From JBKHJA01 sp046538375 (GTDB lineage: Bacteria > Acidobacteriota > Aminicenantia > Aminicenantales > Aminicenantaceae): 11,947 bases of DNA. The translations under genes were made by a program, and so were the position numbers. Every line of letters begins with the position of its first letter. The first letter of the stretch is position 1. Where the stretch lies: positions 1 through 11,947 of the forward strand of contig JBKHJA010000085.1 of NCBI GenBank assembly GCA_046538375.1, in the 5' to 3' direction. The notes below the pieces were generated by a model, which worked only from the letters and a program-made list of their open reading frames with translations, had not been told where the DNA came from and did no database searches. This document shows, piece after piece, positions 7,168 through 11,947 of the stretch.

Positions 7168-8325
7168 ATGATTTATCTGGATAACAACGCCACAACTCCT
7201 CTGGACCCGGGTGTGGCTGAAAAAATGTGTGAGTTTCTAAAGGAGCACTTCGGAAATCCTTCCTCGCTCTACCCCATAGGAAGAACGGTCAAAGACATGG
7301 TCAATGAAGCCCGGAGTATCATCGCCAAGGCCTTGGGAGCAGGCAGAACAGAGATCATCTTTACCGGTTCAGGGACAGAAGCAGACAACTTTGCTATCCG
7401 GGGCGCCCTGGATGCTTTTCCTGATAAAAACGAACTGATCACCTCAGCCATCGAACACCCTGCAGTTCTCCGCACTGCCAACTGTCTTGAAAGTAAAGGG
7501 TACAAAGTCACTTATCTCCCTGTAGATGAACAGGGAACCATCGACCTTGACAGGCTGGAACAGGCTATAACTCCAAAAACGGCCGTCATTTCCATTATGC
7601 AGGCCAACAACGAGATAGGGACAATCCAACCGATTAAGGAAGTGACCAGGATGGCCAAAAAAAAGGGTGCCATGGTGCATACTGATGCTGTCCAGTCTTT
7701 CGGCAAAATCGGGGTGGATGTGGATGACCTGGATGTGGACCTTCTCTCTGTATCTGCCCACAAAATTTACGGGCCAAAAGGGGTGGGAGCCCTTTACATC
7801 CGAAAAGGCACCAAACTATCGCCTCTTATCTACGGAGGTCATCAGGAAAGAGAGATGAGAGCGGGAACAGAAAACACCATCGGCATCATTGGCTTTGGGG
7901 AGGCTGTACGGGTGATGAAAGAGACAGGAAAAAAGGATAAAAAAAACATAGAGAAATTAGCAGAGAAACTGAAAAAAGGAATCGAAGAAAAGATTCCCAA
8001 AGTGAAATTCAACGGCCATCAGAAAAACAGGATCAAAGGAACGCTCAATTTTTGCTTTTACGGACTGGAAGCAGAAGCCGTTCTCCTGGCTCTGGCTACC
8101 AAAGAAATTTATGTCTCCACCGGCTCTGCCTGCAGCGAAGGCGCCGAAGAGACATCCCATGTGTTAAGCGCTATCGGACTTAAACCTGAAGTGGCCCGGT
8201 CAGCCATAAGGATGTCCCTGGGAAGATTCAACACAGAAAAAGATGTGGATACGGTGTTGGCCGAACTTCCTGAAATCGTGGAAAACTTGAGGAAAATTTC
8301 TGGATTGGAGAACGAAGAAGACTGA
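7168..8325 (+). CDS. Cysteine desulfurase, NifS/IscS type
   Basis: The 385-residue fold-type I PLP enzyme takes sulfur from cysteine as a persulfide for Fe-S cluster and thiolation chemistry. It starts with MIYLDNNATTPLDP. Other landmarks are GNPSSLYPIG, FTGSGTEADN, H97 in SAIEHPAV (stacks on PLP), QANNEIGTIQP, DAVQSFGK, the PLP lysine K199 in SAHKIYGPKG, and the catalytic cysteine C322 in STGSACSEG on the longer mobile loop of group I enzymes. It lies 25 bp after DUF1015 with only a weak AAGGG before the ATG. It is probably the last gene of the serine operon. No IscU/NifU scaffold or IscR gene is next to it. NifS versus IscS cannot be separated on sequence alone, so I give no symbol. Confidence 0.9.
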   Translation: MIYLDNNATTPLDPGVAEKMCEFLKEHFGNPSSLYPIGRTVKDMVNEARSIIAKALGAGRTEIIFTGSGTEADNFAIRGALDAFPDKNELITSAIEHPAVLRTANCLESKGYKVTYLPVDEQGTIDLDRLEQAITPKTAVISIMQANNEIGTIQPIKEVTRMAKKKGAMVHTDAVQSFGKIGVDVDDLDVDLLSVSAHKIYGPKGVGALYIRKGTKLSPLIYGGHQEREMRAGTENTIGIIGFGEAVRVMKETGKKDKKNIEKLAEKLKKGIEEKIPKVKFNGHQKNRIKGTLNFCFYGLEAEAVLLALATKEIYVSTGSACSEGAEETSHVLSAIGLKPEVARSAIRMSLGRFNTEKDVDTVLAELPEIVENLRKISGLENEED

Positions 8326-8340
8326 CCTTCATTTCCAGCA

Positions 8341-8877
8341 TCAACCGCGGTCCAACTGGGTGAGGTAGATTTTCCTGACTTCCGTAAAAAATTTCTGATA
8401 CCCTTCTGTCTTGTAGTCCGGATAGGTCCAGGAAAGATGCGCCACCTCCTTCTTGGTGAATAAAAGCTCCAAATGACCATAAATCCCGTGTTGAAGAGGA
8501 ATACGATGTGCATAATTTTTAGCAGTGGCCATGATTAAAGCGGATGCCGTCAAAAAGCCGGGATCAAGATTCACCACCCTTTTTTCTGATTTCAATTCTT
8601 CCCTTATTTCTTGTTCCATTTGATTGGTTTGAAGCTTTATCTCGCTCAGTCTCTGGGGCGGTATCAAACTGGAGAAACTTAAGAATTTCCTTTTCAAATT
8701 CCTGCCCATCTGTTTCTGGTAATAATCTGTAAAGTCAAATTTGAACAAAGGGCTCTCAAAATCCTTGGAACCGTAAAGACGGATCAGTCTTTCCCCTGCT
8801 CTCCTGAACACTCTGTCCCGGGAAGCAATGATCCCGCAGATCAGCTTCACCGGAGTAAAAGGTTTTGCCTCGGCCAT
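8341..8877 (-). CDS. DUF4416 family protein
   Basis: The 178-residue conserved protein of unknown function shows the full DUF4416 pattern. This includes PVKLICGIIAS at the N-terminus, FDFTDYYQKQMGRNLKRKFLSF (about 47-68), LSEIKLQTNQME, RVVNLDPGFLTASALIMATAKNYAHRIPL (about 100-128), GIYGHLELLF, and the WTYPDYKTEGYQKFF block near the end. It is a soluble cytoplasmic protein, and no catalytic chemistry is established to my knowledge. It is convergent with the desulfurase gene, with 15 bp between stops and no visible terminator. The ATG at 8877 has no Shine-Dalgarno. Unlike asnS and rimO, no good -10 box abuts it. Confidence 0.85.
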   Translation of the reverse strand: MAEAKPFTPVKLICGIIASRDRVFRRAGERLIRLYGSKDFESPLFKFDFTDYYQKQMGRNLKRKFLSFSSLIPPQRLSEIKLQTNQMEQEIREELKSEKRVVNLDPGFLTASALIMATAKNYAHRIPLQHGIYGHLELLFTKKEVAHLSWTYPDYKTEGYQKFFTEVRKIYLTQLDRG

Positions 8878-8910
8878 GTCGATTCTGTTTTTTAGGTATT
8901 CCGTTAATTC

Positions 8911-8939
8911 AGTGTATTCAATACGTTATGCTTTTTCAA
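8911..8939 (-). promoter_or_regulatory. Possible promoter of the DUF4416 gene
   Basis: On the minus strand TTGAAA (8934-8939), 17 bp, then TACACT (8911-8916) would start a transcript near 8904. The leader would be about 27 nt. Both boxes are only partial matches and the region is AT-rich, so chance is a real possibility. Confidence 0.35.
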
Positions 8940-8967
8940 CACTAAAAGGAAAACTACAGTTCCATAC

Positions 8968-8990
8968 TTTTTATAATAAAATTATAAAAA
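8968..8990. repeat. Perfect AT-only palindrome with TATAAT on both strands
   Basis: TTTTTATAAT (8968-8977), an AAA spacer, and its exact reverse complement ATTATAAAAA (8981-8990) form a 10-bp perfect inverted repeat. Each arm contains TATAAT on its own strand. No good -35 box lies at the right distance on either side. It may be an operator, a bent-DNA site or part of the adjacent repeat element; an AT-only stem is a poor terminator. Confidence 0.5.
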
Positions 8991-9028
8991 CTTCATAATA
9001 ACTTATTGATAGTACCAATACACGTGTA

Positions 9029-9215
9029 AAGGCCTTTTTGGGATGGGGGAGCGACCTTCGAAGATTTAGCCTTCGCAGTTCGGCCTTTGAGGGAAGTCGA
9101 CGCAGTCGACCTGCGAGTATGTTTGAGCGAAGCGAGTTACGCAGCAGCCGAGAAGGCCGAACGAAGAATGGCGTTAAAAATCTGAGGGGAGCGAAGACAT
9201 CCCCAAAAGGGCCTT
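9029..9215. repeat. Nested inverted-repeat element of about 190 bp (MITE-like or structured)
   Basis: This block is clearly richer in GC than the AT-rich DNA on its left and folds on itself at several levels. The outer stem is 9029-9045 with 9198-9215 (AAGGCC...GGGATG against CATCCC...GGCCTT, one mismatch and one bulge). The middle stem is CTTCG/TTCGGCCTT (9071-9075, 9079-9087) with AAGGCCGAA/CGAAG (9153-9166), 14 pairs with a 3-nt bulge. Inside are a GTCGAC-GCA-GTCGAC hairpin (9096-9110) and a CTGCG..CGCAG hairpin (9111-9144) whose loop holds GAGCGAAGCGAG. GGGGAGCGA occurs twice as a direct repeat (9046-9054, 9186-9194). No convincing target-site duplication or transposase is seen. It lies upstream of the asnS promoter, so it is not an asnS leader. 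Confidence 0.7.
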
Positions 9216-9257
9216 CATCATTGTAAATTAAAGGAGTACTCTTATTGCTTCCTTACA

Positions 9258-9286
9258 TTGACCTCAATTCTGATATTCTTTATAAT
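9258..9286 (+). promoter_or_regulatory. Sigma70-type promoter abutting the asnS start codon
   Basis: TTGACC (9258-9263), an optimal 17-bp spacer and a perfect TATAAT (9281-9286) lie immediately before the ATG at 9296, nine bases from the -10 box. Transcription should start near 9293, giving a leader of about 3 nt. The promoter lies inside the N-terminal extension that would be read from the TTG at 9245, which argues against that start. Confidence 0.75.
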
Positions 9287-9295
9287 CTGGACATT

Positions 9296-10588
9296 ATGAA
9301 ATGGGTGTACATCGAAGATATAGCTGGCTATAAAGACCAGGAAGTAGAAATAAGGGGGTGGCTCCACAACAAAAGATCCAGCGGAAAAATTCGCTTTCTT
9401 ATGATCAGGGATGGCACTGGGGTTATCCAGGCCACCATTTTCAGTCCAGAAAAAGACAGTCCTCTTTTTGAAAAATTTGACACCTTAACTCAGGAATCCT
9501 CCCTCATTCTCAGGGGGAAAGTGCGTGAGGACAAAAGGGCTCCCGGGGGATTCGAATTGAATGTTGAGGACTTAGACATTCTTCAAGTGGCAGAATCCTA
9601 TCCTATAACTCCAAAATCCCACGGCATCCCTTTCCTGATGGAGCACCGCCATCTCTGGCTGCGCTCTCAAAAACAGCATGCTGTCCTCAAAATCAGAGCT
9701 GAACTCATCAAAGCCATAAGAGACTTTTTTGACCAAAGAGGCTTCTGTCTCATGGATACCCCCATCCTGACGCCCAGTGCTTGTGAAGGGACCACCACCC
9801 TTTTCGAGACAGAATATTTCGATCAAAAGGCTTACTTGAGCCAGAGCGGCCAGCTCTACAACGAAGCCACGGCCATGGCTTTCGGAAAAGTGTACTGCTT
9901 CGGTCCCACTTTCAGAGCTGAAAAATCGAAAACCAGGAGACATCTTATCGAATTCTGGATGGTGGAGCCAGAAGTCGCCTTTGCAGCCCTGGATGACACC
10001 ATACAGTTAGGAGAGGATCTGGTCCTCTTTATCATCCAGAGAGTACTGGAAAAAAGAAAAACAGAGCTTGCCATCCTGGAAAGGGATACCAATCCCTTGG
10101 AGAGAATCAAAAAGCCTTTCCCCTGTCTCACCTATGATGAGGCAGTGAAAAAGCTCAAGGAAAAGGGATCAAAGATGGAATGGGGGGACGATTTTGGAGC
10201 CCCGGAGGAAACTCTTGTATCCGAGTTATTCGATAATCCTGTGTGCATCACCCATTTCCCAGCTAAAATCAAAGCCTTCTACATGCAGCCAGCCCCTGAG
10301 AATCCGGAGGTGGTCCTGGGGGTGGACATGCTGGCATCGGAAGGATATGGAGAGATCATCGGAGGCGGACAGCGCATTCATGATCCGGATCTTCTGGAAA
10401 AAAAGATAAAAGAACATGACCTTCCCCGGGAAGCCTATCAGTGGTACGTGGATTTGAGGAAATATGGTTCTGTCCCCCATGCCGGGTTTGGCCTGGGCAT
10501 AGAAAGGACCCTGGCTTGGATCTGCAAAATTAAACATATCAGAGAAACCATTCCTTTCCCCCGCCTGCTTTATAAAATTTACCCCTAA
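9296..10588 (+). CDS. asnS: Asparaginyl-tRNA synthetase
   Basis: This 430-residue class IIb aminoacyl-tRNA synthetase charges tRNA-Asn with asparagine in the cytoplasm. The N-terminal OB-fold anticodon-binding domain (about residues 1-100) begins MKWVYIEDIAGYKDQEVEIRGWLHNKRSSGKI. The catalytic domain has HRHLWLRS, motif 2 (FRAE at 206-209, then RRHLIEFWMVEPEVAF) and motif 3 GFGLGIER at 397-404. EFWMVEPE and the overall length mark AsnRS rather than AspRS. I place the start at the ATG at 9296, not an in-frame TTG at 9245. The resulting length and N-terminus match the family, and a strong promoter (9258-9286) occupies the extra stretch. No Shine-Dalgarno precedes the ATG. The GGAG at 9232-9235 is upstream of the promoter and belongs to neither leader. 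The next gene, rimO, starts 48 bp later. Confidence 0.95.
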   Translation: MKWVYIEDIAGYKDQEVEIRGWLHNKRSSGKIRFLMIRDGTGVIQATIFSPEKDSPLFEKFDTLTQESSLILRGKVREDKRAPGGFELNVEDLDILQVAESYPITPKSHGIPFLMEHRHLWLRSQKQHAVLKIRAELIKAIRDFFDQRGFCLMDTPILTPSACEGTTTLFETEYFDQKAYLSQSGQLYNEATAMAFGKVYCFGPTFRAEKSKTRRHLIEFWMVEPEVAFAALDDTIQLGEDLVLFIIQRVLEKRKTELAILERDTNPLERIKKPFPCLTYDEAVKKLKEKGSKMEWGDDFGAPEETLVSELFDNPVCITHFPAKIKAFYMQPAPENPEVVLGVDMLASEGYGEIIGGGQRIHDPDLLEKKIKEHDLPREAYQWYVDLRKYGSVPHAGFGLGIERTLAWICKIKHIRETIPFPRLLYKIYP

Positions 10589-10601
10589 ACTTTTTTCCCG
10601 C

Positions 10602-10630
10602 TTTACTCTTCCAGGGCGACTCTTTACAAT
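10602..10630 (+). promoter_or_regulatory. Sigma70-type promoter placing +1 at the rimO ATG
   Basis: TTTACT (10602-10607), a 17-bp spacer and TACAAT (10625-10630) end six bases before the ATG at 10637. The expected +1 is therefore the A of the start codon itself, a fully leaderless arrangement. No Shine-Dalgarno is present. rimO may also be reached by read-through from asnS, as no terminator is visible between them. Confidence 0.6.
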
Positions 10631-10636
10631 TTTAGT

Positions 10637-11947
10637 ATGGAAAAAGTCGCTCTCATCACTCTAGGCTGCGCCAAAAACCTGGTGGACAGCGAAGTCATGG
10701 CGGGCTATCTCCACCAAGCGGGATATGACCTGGTGGCCCATCCAGAAGAAGCTGACACGGTCATCATCAACACCTGCGGTTTCATCCAGCCGGCTAAAGA
10801 AGAAACACATCAGACATTTATAGAAGCAGTGGATCTTAAAAGGAAGAAAAAAATCAAAAAGACGGTGGCCGTGGGATGCTATGTGGAAAGGGATGAGCGT
10901 TTCCTGAGAGAGAAGTTTCCGGAAATCGATGTCTGGATGGGGGTGAATGATTTCGCCCATATCGTCCAGGCCATGGAAGGAAAGCCCTTCACTCCCTCCA
11001 GCCAATGTTTCCTTTACCATCATGGAAGTCCCAGGCTCCTCTCCACCCCTCCAGCCTGGGCCTACGTAAAAATATCTGAAGGGTGCTCCCATCAATGTTC
11101 TTTCTGTGCTATTCCATTGATCAAAGGGTCTTACCGGTCCCGGGAAATCTCTTCCATTTCAGCCGAGGTCAGAAACCTGGCTTCAAGAGGTGTTAAGGAA
11201 ATCAACCTTATCTCCCAGGATTCCACCTATTATGGCCGGGATAAAGGCCTCCAGGAAGGACTCACTCTCCTGCTTAAGGAACTCCTAAAGGTTAAAGGAA
11301 TCGAATGGATTCGAGTCCTTTACGGTTATCCTGAGGAAATCAGTGATCCTCTTCTGGAGGTGATGCAGGAGAAAAAAATTTGTTCTTATCTCGACCTCCC
11401 TTTCCAGCATTCTGATCCTCGAATCATAAACAACATGAAGAGAGGGATGGACGGAAAAAGGGCTCTGAAACTGATTCAGAAAATCAGAAAAAAGATTCCT
11501 GATGTGGCCCTCCGTACCTCACTTGTGGTGGGATTTCCCGGTGAAGGAAAAAAAGAATTCGACAATCTCAAGAATTTCGTTCAACAGGCAAGATTTGACC
11601 ATTTGGGTGTGTTCACCTATTCACAGGAACAGGGAACCACATGTTTTGAACTGGGAGATCCGGTCAAGGAAAGTGTCAAAAAAAGAAGAAAAGAGAAAAT
11701 TATGGACATACAGGCGGAGATCTCCTTTGAAAACAACAATAAGCGTTTGCACAAAACCATTGACGCTCTGGTGGAGGGCACTCTCAAGGATGATTCCTCT
11801 CAACTGGTCGGTCGTGCCCGCTTCCAGGCACCAGAAGTGGACGGAATCATTTTCCTCAATTCTTCTTATCCCTTGTCCGAAGTGGTCAACACCATCCAAA
11901 AAGTTGAAATCACCGCTCACCATATATATGATCTATACGGAAGAATC
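10637..11947 (+). CDS. rimO: Ribosomal protein S12 methylthiotransferase RimO, 3' end beyond the window
   Basis: 437 codons are open to the window edge. Family members are about 430-440 residues, so little is missing. RimO is a radical-SAM enzyme that adds a methylthio group to the conserved Asp of ribosomal protein S12. The N-terminal MTTase (UPF0004) domain has TLGCAKNLVDSE with C11, NTCGFI with C47 and AVGC with C81, the auxiliary [4Fe-4S] ligands. The radical-SAM triad C150, C154 and C157 lies in EGCSHQCSFCAIPLIKGSYRSR, followed by INLISQDSTYYG. LDLPFQHSDPRIINNMKRG and RTSLVVGFPGE match RimO rather than MiaB. A TRAM-like RNA-binding tail begins near residue 375 (DALVEGTL). The start ATG has no Shine-Dalgarno and sits six bases from a TACAAT box. 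Confidence 0.93.
   Translation, partial: MEKVALITLGCAKNLVDSEVMAGYLHQAGYDLVAHPEEADTVIINTCGFIQPAKEETHQTFIEAVDLKRKKKIKKTVAVGCYVERDERFLREKFPEIDVWMGVNDFAHIVQAMEGKPFTPSSQCFLYHHGSPRLLSTPPAWAYVKISEGCSHQCSFCAIPLIKGSYRSREISSISAEVRNLASRGVKEINLISQDSTYYGRDKGLQEGLTLLLKELLKVKGIEWIRVLYGYPEEISDPLLEVMQEKKICSYLDLPFQHSDPRIINNMKRGMDGKRALKLIQKIRKKIPDVALRTSLVVGFPGEGKKEFDNLKNFVQQARFDHLGVFTYSQEQGTTCFELGDPVKESVKKRRKEKIMDIQAEISFENNNKRLHKTIDALVEGTLKDDSSQLVGRARFQAPEVDGIIFLNSSYPLSEVVNTIQKVEITAHHIYDLYGRI

Larger units (their letters stand above)
8878..9295. other. Gene-free region between DUF4416 and asnS
   Basis: This 418-bp divergent intergenic region holds, from left to right, the putative DUF4416 promoter, an AT-rich stretch with a perfect palindrome, the nested inverted-repeat element and the asnS promoter. 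A small open frame across the element (9038-9226) is a by-product of the repeat and I do not count it as a gene. Confidence 0.7.

Noticed and set aside
8109..8513. 134-residue minus-strand open frame across the desulfurase/DUF4416 junction
   Set aside because: It overlaps two well-supported genes and its translation resembles no known protein.
9029..9215. Integron attC-type cassette site
   Set aside because: The nested stems are longer and arranged differently from a simple attC. There are no cassette genes and no integrase in the window.
9038..9226. 62-residue plus-strand open frame over the inverted-repeat element
   Set aside because: It is rich in Arg and Ser, has no family resemblance, and is wholly explained by the palindromic repeat sequence. 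No start signal is visible.
9029..9295. T-box or other riboswitch leader for asnS
   Set aside because: The asnS promoter at 9258-9286 lies downstream of the structured element, so the element is not in the asnS mRNA. I also saw no convincing T-box motif.
1..11947. CRISPR array or phage defence cluster
   Set aside because: There are no regularly spaced direct repeats, and every substantial open frame belongs to a housekeeping or conserved unknown family.

Overview
The window is an ordinary, tightly packed chromosomal segment of a bacterium with moderate to low GC. A predicted outer-membrane beta-barrel protein points to a diderm cell. DUF362-ferredoxin, DUF1015 and DUF4416 proteins together, with a class V aminotransferase in a serine operon, fit anaerobic Deltaproteobacteria-like or Aminicenantes-like lineages. 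That taxonomic guess rests on family memory only and is weak. I see no phage, transposase, CRISPR or integrase gene.

Layout. (1) 1-165: the 5' part of tRNA-Arg(CCG) on the minus strand, divergent from a DUF362 protein with a C-terminal 2[4Fe-4S] ferredoxin domain (166-1344). (2) 1356-2272, minus strand: a small GlsB/YeaQ-type membrane protein behind an outer-membrane beta-barrel gene. (3) 2445-3575: a cytoplasmic M20 metallopeptidase. (4) 3747-8325: a four-gene plus-strand run of class V aminotransferase (serine/phosphoserine type), a short SerA-like dehydrogenase overlapping it by 10 bp, a DUF1015 protein 25 bp further on, and a NifS/IscS-type cysteine desulfurase. (5) 8341-8877, minus strand: a DUF4416 protein. 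(6) 8878-9295: a gene-free stretch with an AT palindrome, a roughly 190-bp nested inverted-repeat element, and the asnS promoter. (7) 9296-10588: asparaginyl-tRNA synthetase. (8) 10637 to the window end: RimO, which still lacks its stop codon.

How the genes fit together. The aminotransferase, SerA and DUF1015 look like a serine-biosynthesis operon in which two steps have recognisable enzymes and the phosphoserine phosphatase does not. DUF1015 is the positional candidate for that gap. A desulfurase follows, and two Fe-S proteins (DUF362-ferredoxin and RimO) lie elsewhere in the window as possible users of mobilised sulfur, although that link is only circumstantial.

The clearest unexpected signal is in the starts. 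Three genes with no Shine-Dalgarno (DUF362, asnS, rimO) each have a good sigma70-type promoter whose -10 box ends only 6-11 nt before the ATG, so their mRNAs should be leaderless or nearly so. Four other genes (M20 peptidase, aminotransferase, serA, DUF1015) have clear GGAG/GGAGG Shine-Dalgarno sites. The tRNA gene shows the same compression. This also corrects the asnS start from a TTG at 9245 to the ATG at 9296.
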